Source: Plutella xylostella (lineage: Eukaryota; Arthropoda; Insecta; Lepidoptera; Plutellidae). From it: DNA of 64,000 nt. How positions within the stretch are numbered: the first letter of the stretch is position 1; every line of letters begins with the position of its first letter. The translations under genes were made by a program, and so were the position numbers. The stretch covers positions 7,626,001-7,690,000 of the forward strand of contig NC_064002.1 in NCBI RefSeq assembly GCF_932276165.1, written 5' to 3'. The notes beneath the pieces were generated by a model, which made no database searches, had not been told where the DNA came from, and saw nothing but the letters and a program-made list of their open reading frames with translations. Shown piece by piece: positions 19,766 to 30,260 of this stretch.

Positions 19766-21658
19766 CCATTCCATATAACTTACTATTGTAGCTTATAATC
19801 ACACTTCCACGTGCATTGCTTACAAACTTTAAACTTGAATGTTAAAAGATTTAGATTATCTGGGTAGCGAGACTCTCTGTAGAGGTATATACAAACAATA
19901 TCCTGTATAAGAACAATATTGAATATTTTAGCAATTGAATTGTTGTCACTCTCTGGCAAAAAACACATTGTTTAGCATGGATAGGTAGGTACTCTATAAA
20001 ACTTTAAAGGTATGACAGGGTTAGTCTATAGAACTTTTAGTATAGGTATTTTTAAACTTTATTATCATATTTTTTTTTTATTCGATGTCCTACTCATAGT
20101 ACGCCAGGTGTCAGGAGGCTAGAGTAATTTCCTGTTAGTTATGGTCTGGTCATCAACACGCTGAGAATACCATTTTGTAGTCCATTTACGTTTTCCAACG
20201 TATTTACTTAAAAAAACTAAAATAATTTTCGATTTAAGAATATTATTTTCTCTAAAGGGCTTACAAAGTAAATGGCTCCAAATATAACGAAACAAGATAT
20301 TTTTGAACAGATAAAAGTTTTTAAGAAGACATCTGTAATTCAGCGACAGTCGGATGTTGTAATTTTACGGAACAAGTTAAGGACAATTTAATTTATGATA
20401 ATAATCAATTATCTCGGAAACAGCCGTTTGTAGAATTGTAACGTAATCATAAATTTATAACTTTATTTTGATTTACCGCTTTTTTGTTCTTAACATTCCT
20501 CTTCTGATTTTTATTATTCTGATTTACGTATTTATTCAATAATACATTTTCTGTGCGAGTTGCACTTCTCCTCTTAAAGTTTTCTGTGGAAAATCTGAGA
20601 TAAAAAGAATTCTAGTTATAGCATTTTCAGAGAATTGCAGTGAAATAAATAAATTATACTCAGTATTACGCATAACAACTAATAAGTATAACAAAAAAGA
20701 CAAATATAAAACACTGTGCCACTGTACTGATGTACTACTACTAGCACAGACAAGGGGTTAAAAAGCGCAAGGTCTAAACAAAAATAACTCACGCTATTAT
20801 TTGCCCATCGCACTGTGTTACGCTGACACAGTTTTAAAGTTTCCAAAACTGAGCACGGCGAAAATATTTTGGTAAAAGGCGCCGCGGAGAGTCTAGATGG
20901 GTTTATAAAGTGCAGCCGACAGAGTTCTGTTGAAATCGGGGACGCACGCGATATTTATGACTTCCCCGAGTCCCGGACGCCCCAGCCTCGTCCTCTAAGC
21001 TAATAAAACCATGTCGAATAATGCAAATTCACAGTGGAATCTTCAATACAATTTGTAGCCTTTGTTGCCGATAGTGGTTAAGACAATAATATTTTTAGTC
21101 AGGGATGGTATGTTATAGAATCTATACATACCATTTACTCACACATTTAGTAATAAATGCGAATAAAATATCCATAACTCTATTAACAAAGTACTTACTT
21201 AACACATTTTTAGCCTTGGACTTTTTTTGGCTTAGAGCCTCTTATTCTTTACCATTAATACATTTTTCATCGCAGATTGTCACACATTTTAAGCTTTTCT
21301 TAGAACTCATGAAGAAATAAGCAACAAAAAATATTCCTGCAGTACGTAACTAGATAGTAACACTATGAATAAACTAACTTACTAACATACAATATTATTG
21401 GCTAAGGGCAAACTTTTCTAATGCGGACCCATTCCTCCTCTATTAGCACTGGTTATTTCCTCAATGAAATCATAAAGTATAATTATTTCCGCCGGAAGAC
21501 GGGAAGTGAAAGCGGGAATGAACTTAGGCAAGGGAAAAGAATAATGACCGGGGTTTGCGAAAATACTCACGGATACTCTCGGGATGTTAATAAGTGTCTT
21601 GTAACAAGAATGAAATAAAAATTACTGGCAAAAGTCTTGACAAAAAAGTTGAAATAAT
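19766..21658. other. Gene-poor region with a GC-richer block near 20.9 kb
   Basis: AT-rich non-coding DNA. Between 20850 and 21000 is a GC-rich, CpG-containing block with TTTATAAAG near 20910 that could be regulatory, but no initiator or exon can be supported. Nothing else was recognised. Confidence 0.35.
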
Positions 21659-21917
21659 TGTGGCGGACTCCTAGCCACTAGTTCAGACGAAGATCAACAG
21701 ATGGCGCTCGGAACGCAATACAGAGAAGATGTATGGGAACTACGCAAATTACTATGAAAATCCTACATCGCGCATTCGAAGTTCCTCACCTACTCTGCAA
21801 TATATAGAAATCCCCAACGCTAACCGTTGGGCAGCTGCCCGCCAGGCCACACCACCCGGCCTGGTCGGAGGATCCTCCCTTTGCATGGGGATGCTCCAAC
21901 ACCTCCAGCATCTCCAT
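21659..21917 (+). repeat. Left LTR of the TRIM-like element
   Basis: 259 bp, starting TGTGGCGGACTCCTAGCC and ending near CATCTCCAT. The frame within it (21729 onward) is repeated unchanged in the right LTR and is unlikely to be a gene. Confidence 0.85.
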
Positions 21918-22408
21918 ACTGGTGACCCCGTGAAGAACATCAGCGCAGCCTTCTGAAGACCCGCAGAGCAGCCTCCACGCCATCTTCCATCGACTTTCTC
22001 TCCTCACCTCAACAGCCGTGCAGCAGAACTCTCAGCAAGCAGCCCCTGGAGCCAACCAGCCAGCATCCGGTCTCAAAGGGCATCATGACCACCAGCATGC
22101 AGCGAACGCGCAGGCCTGGTCACACCCTCGACCCACACCAGCAACTTGGCACAGCACCACTGCACTTCGGCCGGTCAGCAAGCAGAGCCATCCTCTCCTG
22201 GTCGACGCAGCACTCTGCCACCATGCTCCACTGCAGGCTCATCCCGACTCACCGTGGACATCGCCACTGCAGCATCACCCCGACTCACTGGGGACTCCTC
22301 ACCGCACTCACAGTCCCGACTCACTGCGGACTACGCGGCACTGGCTGGCAATCAAGACTCTCGGCTGCACTGAAAGACTATCGCCCTCCGGTCTCGGTGG
22401 GGGAGTGA
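21918..22408 (+). other. TRIM interior, no protein recognised
   Basis: 491 bp, GC-rich, open in more than one frame (for example 22018-22431, which runs into the LTR). The Pro/His/Ser-rich translations do not resemble Gag or Pol. Several CCCGACTCAC motifs recur between 22238 and 22325 with spacings of about 36 and 39 bp, suggesting a decayed tandem repeat. Confidence 0.5.
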
Positions 22409-22667
22409 TGTGGCGGACTCCTAGCCACTAGTTCAGACGAAGATCAACAGATGGCGCTCGGAACGCAATACAGAGAAGATGTATGGGAACTACGCAAATT
22501 ACTATGAAAATCCTACATCGCGCATTCGAAGTTCCTCACCTACTCTGCAATATATAGAAATCCCCAACGCTAACCGTTGGGCAGCTGCCCGCCAGGCCAC
22601 ACCACCCGGCCTGGTCGGAGGATCCTCCCTTTGCATGGGGATGCTCCAACACCTCCAGCATCTCCAT
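22409..22667 (+). repeat. Right LTR of the TRIM-like element
   Basis: 259 bp, the same length and, as read, the same sequence as the left LTR. It follows the GGTGGGGGAG purine run. Confidence 0.85.
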
Positions 22668-23606
22668 ATAATGTTTAATGGAAGTTTTTACGGTATTTGA
22701 CGGCGCTACCCATTAGTTTATTGATTGTCTTTTGTTTTTGGTTAGGCCGAAAAGATTAAAAATAAATACTGACTCCAATTTTGTGTCAACATTCTGAAGT
22801 TCGTATAGATTTTTCTTTTCTATGCCGATCGAGCTGTGAATTTTGACACAAATCTGTATAGCGTGGAACAAGTGCAGCGCGAATGAATACCGCTATCTAG
22901 CGACTCTTCTGCGCCATAGAAATAATAATCGACAACTATTTTCTATAATATATATAAAAAAATCACAGCAATTGAAAATCCGCACAAAATCAAAATACGC
23001 AGGATTCAATACGAAAGCTGGCGACGTAATGGAGGCTAAGTGAAAATAACAGTGGCGCCCGGCGTCACCAAGCAAGCGGAAAACTTCCATTTTCCTCAGT
23101 GGCTTAACTTGAAAAGTAACCGGGATGAATGTGTGGGCATTACGCTAGTCGTTACTTAGGTCCTTGAGACCCGAGTTCGACCCCCGGCTAGGGCTGCCAG
23201 CTGTTTGACCGTTAAACCTACTCTCGAAAGCTCAATATTTTCAGCGTTTAGAACTTAAAAATTGGTTTTTGTTTTCGTTTATAACTTTTCAATGCTGGCA
23301 TTGAGTATGCGTCCGAATTGCCAGATAAGATAGGTAGGTAAATTATTACCATATCCTTTTATCGGTACGTACTATATGTATGTATGTCCCAATTTATAAA
23401 CCTTATCATCGATAACTTCGTAAATCAGTTTTAAATTTGTTAAAACATCATTGTGCAAGGTCTCCTATCGTGCTTATTATTACTTTGAACAGTAATTTAG
23501 GTATACAGTGTGTGTGTGTTTTTTTTTCAATACAGTTATACATATTGTATTGTACATGTGAACTGCATCAATAGGTTGCCTTCTACGGGCATTGGAAAGG
23601 CTTAGT
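22668..23606. other. Non-coding, possible SINE remnant at 23.15 kb
   Basis: No gene recognised. GAGTTCGACCCCCGGCTAGG near 23174 resembles a tRNA box B and could be a degraded SINE head. A GT-rich microsatellite-like run lies near 23508-23520. Confidence 0.35.
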
Positions 23607-23874
23607 GCCAATTTCTCCATAGTCGGTTAGAGCATAACCAGAAGGGCTAGTACGGGGCGCATTTAAGACGTGACAAGAGTTTTGCATCGCGCAGCCTCAA
23701 GAGCGAGCGCGACGGAGAACTCTTGTCACGTCTTAATAGCGCCCTGTGCTACAGGGCCAGGTTGACTTTTGACACATCTGTCAAGAATTTTATATGGACA
23801 TGACATATTAATTGATCAACCTCTCCCTGGTTACGATTTAACCGACTTTTGTGAAAATGGAGCTTAGCTTGGCA
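23607..23874. mobile_element. MITE with AATTTCTCCATAGTCGGTTA ends, carrying a nested MITE
   Basis: Inverted ends: AATTTCTCCATAGTCGGTTA with AGCATAACCAG at the left, and CTGGTTACGATTTAACCGAC running to AATGGAGCT at the right. The interior shares TTGACTTTTGACACATCTGT with the uninterrupted copy at 38957-39115. The extra DNA here is the nested element at 23649-23752. Confidence 0.75.
23649..23752. mobile_element. Nested 104-bp MITE with AGGGC flanks
   Basis: Inverted arms of about 34 bases (TAGTACGGGGCGC and AAGACGTGACAAGAGTT at the left, mirrored at the right). AGGGC lies at 23644-23648 and 23753-23757 as a probable 5-bp target duplication. The related MITE at 38957-39115 lacks it and serves as an empty site. 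Confidence 0.75.
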
Positions 23875-24032
23875 GCCCTACCAGTAGCCATGTTTTCGGA
23901 GTAATGGCTCAAGTTGCGGTAAAATATATTCCACGTATTGCACAACATAACATGTAATGATCATTCGTTAACTATTCCCTGCCGTAAGTGGTTTAGTTGA
24001 GCTAAATTGAAGGGGTATGGCAAGCGAGCTTT

Positions 24033-24036
<4 letters not shown>

Positions 24037-24101
<65 letters not shown>
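24037..24101. repeat. (AT)n microsatellite
   Basis: An uninterrupted run of about 32 AT dinucleotides. Its length is expected to be polymorphic and prone to assembly error. Confidence 0.97.
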
Positions 24102-24106
<5 letters not shown>

Positions 24107-25570
24107 AGGTCTAGATTAATTCATGTCTATTAACGATATGTTTTTAAAGTTTTTTTATTTACCTAAAGACTTTTTATTATATGTTAACATCCAAGCTTTA
24201 TACATCTAAGTTAAGTTGAAATAAACTGATCTGAACTGATGATGAAAACAATTCCATATTTGAAATGCCATTCTTGTTTTATATAATATTTACTTAATGA
24301 ACTTTATACGTAAGTATAAATAGTAATCGACTCAGTATAAAATTTAAGTAAATTAATTCTGTTATATTTTGATTTATTTCCAATTTCAGTTATTTACCCA
24401 GTTTATTTGGAAATAAAGATACCCAGATATATATTTTTTTCAGCCAAAAAGAAAAGAGGTTTGTTGGAACATCACAAAATAGAACACAAAGACTTGTACA
24501 CAAAACAGGCAATGAACCATTTACCGATAAATACGCGGAGGACAGACAAAAGAAATAAAGTAACCCGCGTCATTGAAAAAAGGTCCAAGTTTTACCTACT
24601 AGTTTTGTTGTATAAATATCTGTATTTTAGGTCTGAAATATTTTGTTAAGTAGTAAAGATAAAAAATATACAAAAAAACATTACTTTGATTAAGTGGCAG
24701 TTAAAACTGAAAGAATATTTAACTATTTAAACACACTTTAAAACGCTTTTCTATTTTAGGATTACAACTTTACTTTATGATTGTGTATTTCAAAGGTAAA
24801 TTTACATTAAATTAGCCATAGAAAGAAATGAAGATACAACAACAAAGCCAGCCAAACATACTGTATTCTCTATTAGTAACTTCTGTTTCGCCCACAGTAT
24901 ATCTCGTGTATACGAGAGTTCAAAAGGTACCGAAGCTTTATTGATCTTTGGCTGTTAGGTTAGGTATTTCAAAGCCAACCAAATGATTAATTCCAGGGTA
25001 GATAGTCATCACTAGAAAAGGCTTACCAATCCAAGAACAGACTACATTGAACTAGGAGAGAGCTGAGATAGGTATATGCAGGTACATTGTAGAATAAAGA
25101 CTGCAAATTTTAACAGTGCTCTATGTTAATGTATGAGATATTCGAAACTAAGACGAAAGCATTGAGTAGGTGGTATAAGATGTCTATACTTTTATGATTT
25201 CATAAAGAATTTACGGTTTTAATTTTTTTGTAACTGATCATGGAAAAAATTAGAACATAGCCGTATTTGTCGATGTGTCTGTCTGGATATAAAGCTAAAC
25301 ATGTATTTATTATTCATCCAGGATAAATTCAATTGTGTTTTTGTTTAAACGATGCTATGATCTAGAATGTTGATAAAAAATCATCTAAGTTGTTATTGAC
25401 CACTTTTGGTTCGAGCACTGTTACAATTCCAACAGCTATAGTTCAGATACCATGGCCTGTATGTAAGTGAGCATGGTAGTACATTCGTCTTGGGCAGCTT
25501 TACATAGAGCGGGCCGAGCGGAGCAACAATTTTCCGGCACATTTCCGACTCCGACTAACGAAGGGGAGCA
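24102..25570. other. AT-rich, no gene recognised
   Basis: Non-coding AT-rich DNA. Short open frames such as 24407-24649 are lysine-rich chance frames in AT-rich sequence. No repeat boundaries were found. Confidence 0.4.
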
Positions 25571-25572
25571 CT

Positions 25573-25711
25573 ATGGGTCACTCTAGCTTACAAAAAACGA
25601 AGACGCAGAGCGTTAACTGCGCTAACCACGACTCTATATCTTTGTATTAACAATACGGACTGCATAAAAGCTTCCATTCGTTAGTTTTTTGGTAAAAAGC
25701 AACCCTCCAGG
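25573..25711. mobile_element. MITE, GGGTCACTCTA / CCCTCCAG family
   Basis: About 139 bp. The left end has GGGTCACTCTAGCTTAC and AAAAAACGAAG. The right end has TTCGTTAGTTTTTTGG and CAACCCTCCAG as the inverted counterpart. Relatives lie at 37859-38000, 41597-41733 and, as the outer element, 54739-55255. Confidence 0.65.
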
Positions 25712-26004
25712 GAAGCGCCCAATTGCCGGATAAATGCAGCTCAATTACTACATTGTGGCTACATTTTTCCCCGTAATGCGCCTTTGGCTTTCGCTTTGAA
25801 AACTCACTATTTTATTTATTTGCTTTGTATTAGATTGGAGTTAATGTGGAGTTGGTTTGTGACGTTGTTAGCTGGGCCCGGTATATATAAGGTGGAAACT
25901 GAATCACTCTTGCGTATATGGGATATTAATCTGAAGGCTGCTTACTACGCCCATTTCCGACACCGTGATGATGAAATCTTACACAAAATATATGAATTAT
26001 AGGT

Positions 26005-26625
26005 TCCTAGTTGTCGATCAGTATCCCTACCTAAGACAAGTGATCCGATTGGGTAAATCCAACTTCGATAAAGAGGTAGCTCGTAGAATCCAACTCGGAT
26101 GGGCAGCGTTCGGGAAATTACGACACATCTTCACTGAAAACATACCTCAGTGTCTGAAAACAAAAGTTTTCAATCAGTGCGTGTTGCCAGTGATGACTTA
26201 CGGAGCCGAGACGTGGTGCTTCACCAAAGCGCTTATCCACAAGCTCAGAGTTACTCAGCGTGCTATGGAAAGGGCTATGTTTGGCGTGTCCCTGCGAGAT
26301 AGGATTCGTAATGAAGAAATCCGCAGGAGAACTAAAGTTACCGACATAGCCAAAAGGATTAGCACGCTGAAGTGGCAATGGGCTGGCCACGTAGCCCGCA
26401 GAGCCGACGACCGCTGGAGTAGAAAGGTTCTGGAGTGGAGACCCCGTGTCGGCAAACGGCGTGTCGGTCGCCCCCCAACCCGTTGGTCTGATGATCTGCG
26501 GAAGGTAGCGGGAAGCCGCTGGATGCAGATGGCGGGTGACCGTTTGGGGTGGCGATCGTTAGGAGAGGCATATGTCCAACAGTGGACTACAGAAGGCTGA
26601 GAGAGAGAGAGAGAGAGATAGGTTT
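26005..26625 (+). mobile_element. 5'-truncated LINE, RT C-terminal part with (GA)n tail
   Basis: A plus-strand frame ending at the TGA at 26598-26600 encodes about 198 residues typical of the C-terminus of LINE endonuclease/reverse transcriptase proteins. It has PVMTYGAETWC, TQRAMERAMFG, KWQWAGHVARR, VGRPPTRWSDDL and GRPP-type basic patches. The catalytic YADD region is missing upstream, so the copy is 5'-truncated. The element ends in GAGAGAGAGAGAGAGA and not poly(A), as RTE-like elements often do. The Met-rich residues upstream of VVDQYPYLRQ are flanking sequence. Confidence 0.85.
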
Positions 26626-26627
26626 CT

Positions 26628-26835
26628 AGAGTGGTGGCTTGCGGGTAAGCGCCTGCTTCTCATACCAGTGACGCGGGTTTGAATCCCGGCTCTGACATGT
26701 ACCAATGAGTTCTTTAGAATTTGAGCTCAGTGTATACCATCGCTCTTACAGTCAAGGAAAACATCGTGATGAAATTTGCATAATTATCTAGATTTAGCAC
26801 ATCTAGATGTGTAAACCCACAGTGCACCCGAGTGT
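26628..26835 (+). mobile_element. tRNA-derived SINE next to the LINE
   Basis: Box A-like GTGGCTTGCGGGTAAGCGCC and box B-like GGTTTGAATCC are spaced as in a tRNA. A body with AAGGAAAACATCGTGATGAA and CTAGATGTGTAAACCCAC follows. This layout is typical of lepidopteran SINEs. It abuts the (GA)n tail of the LINE. The 3' limit is approximate. Confidence 0.6.
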
Positions 26836-28779
26836 ATGTCAGTTTAGACCTTGTAGAATATGCACACATGTTCTATTTAAGAGAGCCAAGTACAGGTAGG
26901 TACTTACAACTCCACAGATTGATAGAATATAATAGATTTTTGTGGACAACCAATACATAAATGGAATATAAAATACCGGTTTTTTATGTTTACTTTGTTC
27001 AATGCAATAAAAAAATGAAATATAGGAAGCGGATCACTGGGCCTCACACTAAATTTATTACAAGGGTTTGTCGTCGATATTCAACACAATACAAAACAAA
27101 ACTGTTTATTTTTCACGAGAATTTGATTTTGATGCAAACACGTCAACTGACATTCAATGCCAGTGGTTTTATAGACAAAGTCCTTTAGAAACTATCTAAA
27201 GTTTCCATTAACCAACCGACAGTGATTTTATCGATATTACAAAGATAATAAATACTGTTTAATTAATTATTAAGACAGAGGTAGGTGTGACTTGACTATA
27301 GAAAGGTGTATTTCAGTCTACAACCTACTTTAACAAGAGATAATCGTCACGCTAGCAGATGTTTCGACGTTTAATTAAAACTTTGAGCAATCGGCGCCAA
27401 AACACCGCCTCAGAATAATCGGATCTCTCTTTCACACTTAGCTTTCAAACCTGTATTTTGTAAACAACAAAGGACAACACGTTAGAGCTTTGCAAATGCT
27501 GTGAATATGTTCGAACAAATGTAACTCTTAGTGCAATTTTAATTAGGGTTTAACTGTTTATTGAAGCGGGGATACCGACTATTATAGTAATCATAAAAAT
27601 AATAAAAGATGCTACATTGTAAAATTTGTATGCTACGTCGTAGTTCGTAGCAATTGCTACGGCTGGCGTAGTGCGTAGTAACTGCTACGTCGAATCGTCG
27701 TAGCATAATGAAGCTACAACTACAACACAGAACATTATAAAAAGACGCAGGCGGGTCGATTGCTATATAAAAGTATGGGCAAACGAAGCGAGGTTTTAAC
27801 TGATTAAAGACCACGAGCATTGCTACAGACCGCCATTTTCGGCCAATGCTGATCTTTTGAACAAAACATTCAGAAAATGGGTAAATCAGTAATAAAATAT
27901 ACCTTTACTAAACTTTACGTTATACGTTTATGCGATACGTTTACATACTTAGTACTTGTAGAAGAATGTACTACCTATTTCAGAGGCATAGTGATACACA
28001 CATAATGCATTTCAAACCAGCTATATCCCTGTTTGTCGGCTAGGAGTTAGAAACACAGGTCCATAATTACTATTATTCTAATACATGTGAGGACCCTTTC
28101 TTCCCATCACCTGTGTCTGGCAGTGACAAGGATTTCACCGGAACTCTCCTAATGAGTTTATTTGTTACACGTGGATGAGAATACGGAAAAAAACATATAC
28201 ATATACATAAGTAGGTATACGTTATGTATTCATGATGAAGATAAAGCTAACATATTTTATTTAAATAGGAATTCAGGCAATACCAAGGAGGTAAGATTGT
28301 TTCTGATTTAATAATCTAGACACGCGGTAGCGTGTCAAGCCAAGTTCGAGAAACAGAACTGGCGAGCCGCACCGTGTGTAATATTACACGAACCATTTCG
28401 AGCTACTTTTGTCCCCTTCATAAATCAAAAACTATTTAATATAAACGTATGAAATTTGGCTCATATATGGAGACTTGCGAGATACATATGTGTTCTAAAT
28501 TTCATAAGCGTATCTCAAACGGTTATTAAGATATTAATGTACAAAAAACCTCATTTTTATCATTGACTGACTCACCGATAGACCAAAACTCTTAAACTTG
28601 TTTTACTGTGATTCTCACTAGATGGTGCTGCTGTAAAACTTTCTACATAGCGGTATGGTTGTGTTTCTTGACCACCATATAACATTTCCTATACTGAGTA
28701 TAAACCTGAACCTGATATATAAGTGTAATGTAAATGTGTAACATATGTGTAAAATAAAAAACAATAGAGCATTGACTTA
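26836..28779. other. Non-coding, decayed repeats
   Basis: No gene recognised. At 27635-27720 repeated GTAGC/GCTAC palindromic words (TACGTCGTAG, GCTACGGC, CTACGTCG) suggest a short MITE remnant. At 28320-28680 is a GC-variable stretch ending TTGACTGACTCACCG and AGATGGTGCTGC, which looks like an old interspersed repeat. Boundaries are unclear. Confidence 0.4.
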
Positions 28780-28781
28780 TA

Positions 28782-29211
28782 CAGGGTTATTGGTAAGTAG
28801 ACCAGATCCTTTCAGGAGGTGATAGAGGAAGGCATTTCCAGCCGATTGAACCCAATAATGCATTATTCGAAAGTTAACCATTTCGAAGATATTTAACATT
28901 TAAGGTTTTTTAATTTTTTGCCAAAGTTTTATGTTTAAAACCGAAAATAAAAAAGTAGCATCATTTCAATTATTTTTTTGGTTGTTTTGCATAAGTATCA
29001 CCTTAACGAAGTAATTAAAATAATCAAATGTGCATTATTCGACATAAATTAGACATAATACCTCAAAATAGTAAAAATTTTTGCAAAAACAATAAATTAA
29101 ATTAAAAAAGAATTTCATATGTCATTTTTTTGTGCACTTCAGCTTAAAAACATGGTCAACTAATAAGCTTTCAAACAAGATAATTCAATATCAAATCGAT
29201 TAAGGTATCAC
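28782..29211. mobile_element. Foldback element A, right-truncated copy
   Basis: The left end CAGGGTTATTGGTAAGTAGA and left arm match 4830 onward without the SINE. The spacer follows in inverted orientation relative to the first copy, ending at TTAAGGTATCACC. The right arm is missing. TA precedes the element at 28780-28781. Confidence 0.78.
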
Positions 29212-29826
29212 CTAGCCAAATCAGACCTTGGGCTACAATACATTGTTTTATGTTTTAAGAAGATAATATATGATATGTTATACGCTTACTTATAAATAAA
29301 TATCAGGACTGACCATTGAACTTGGCACCCATTTAGATCTCACTTTTGTCGTTGAAGTAAACAACCAAGGCATTTATCATAATAATATTGAACTTGGCTC
29401 TTATTTTACATTTATGTTTTTGATGGGATTATGTTATCAGGATTTATTTTGTAGGACAAGTAAGGATCTCATTGTGAGACCATATTTTAATTAGACATAA
29501 TATTTTTAAATTAAAAAAATCAAAAAACCATGTGGGTTAAATTTCAAAATAGGGAAAATTGTAAAAATATTTTTATTTTTTTCTTTTGTGATTCGTTAGT
29601 ATATAAAGATAGGTAGCTAAACATGTATTGTAGATATAAACTGTTCAAGGGTCCTGATGAAGCCAGCCCCATTAAAAGTTTTATGACTTTTCTTTTTTTG
29701 CCGCACAATAAAACTGTACCAACCCCATTGAAAATCTCGACGAACTCGTTAAAAATAAACCGGCAAGAAAACGAGGCATAATTGAACGCGATCTAATAAA
29801 TCAAAGATAAGAATAAAGTCGGACCA
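29212..29826. other. AT-rich, no gene recognised
   Basis: Low-complexity AT-rich DNA with no coding potential or clear repeat ends. Confidence 0.4.
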
Positions 29827-30260
29827 ATTTCAAATTCAGTTAGCATCACTAGCCAACTCCCGCTAAAAGGCGTCAGTGAATTGAGATTGGCCTTCGTGAT
29901 CAGATAAATGGAAATAAAATGATGTCCACTTTAATACCCCGTTTTAATATTTTGTTTACGATTCCAGGCGAGTCAGCGGCGGCGGCGGCCGCGGGAATTA
30001 AGAGCAATTCACAAACACGCGATCCCCGTCGACGAGCGCACCGCCATCGCCATACGACAATCCAATTAATAAGCAAACCTTTCGCACTCACTGTGAATAT
30101 CAAATGTTTGCGCAACAGCCAATTGGGCGTCCGAATAAAATATTCATTTTATAACTTTATTCCGTGTAATTGCCGCACGTACGCGTCCGCCAACTATTTC
30201 GTAAATATTTACAAATTGCAGCTAAATCGCGATCGACGCGCCGTCGTGAATTTAAACTAG
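29827..30260. promoter_or_regulatory. CpG-containing unique block, possible regulatory element
   Basis: A 430-bp stretch that is much richer in CpG than its surroundings and free of repeat features. It contains clustered TCGCGATCGACGC, CAATTAATAAG, TTTATAACTTTATT and TAAATATTTAC words of the kind seen in conserved insect enhancers. A 113-codon plus-strand frame (29919-30260) includes a poly-Ala run from a GCGGCGGCGGCCGCGG tract, but has no family resemblance. A conserved enhancer or an unknown exon are both possible. Confidence 0.3.

Larger units (their letters stand above)
21659..22667 (+). mobile_element. TRIM-like non-autonomous LTR element
   Basis: A 1009-bp element. Two 259-bp direct repeats that read as identical (21659-21917 and 22409-22667) flank a 491-bp GC-rich interior. 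ATAAT lies directly outside both ends (21654-21658 and 22668-22672), a 5-bp target duplication. Just inside the left repeat is TGGTGACCCCGTGAAG, a primer-binding-site-like sequence starting with TGG. Just before the right repeat is the purine-rich GGTGGGGGAGTGA, like a polypurine tract. No protease, RT or integrase is encoded. Identity of the LTRs implies very recent mobilisation by another element's enzymes. Confidence 0.88.

Noticed and set aside
19753..19968. Possible coding frames around the MITE at 19586-19765
   Set aside because: Short frames in AT-rich DNA or across palindrome arms with no conserved features.
21729..21956. 75-codon protein
   Set aside because: The frame lies mainly in the left LTR and repeats unchanged in the right LTR, so it reflects the repeat and not a gene.
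22018..22431. 137-codon protein in the TRIM interior
   Set aside because: It runs into the right LTR, other frames are equally open, and no Gag or Pol feature is present.
25784..26002. 72-codon frame upstream of the LINE
   Set aside because: No similarity to LINE protein and no splice or start support; it is likely chance sequence outside the truncated element.
27635..27720. Hairpin RNA gene from the GCTACG palindromic words
   Set aside because: The words recur in both orientations without one clean stem-loop, and fit a decayed MITE better.
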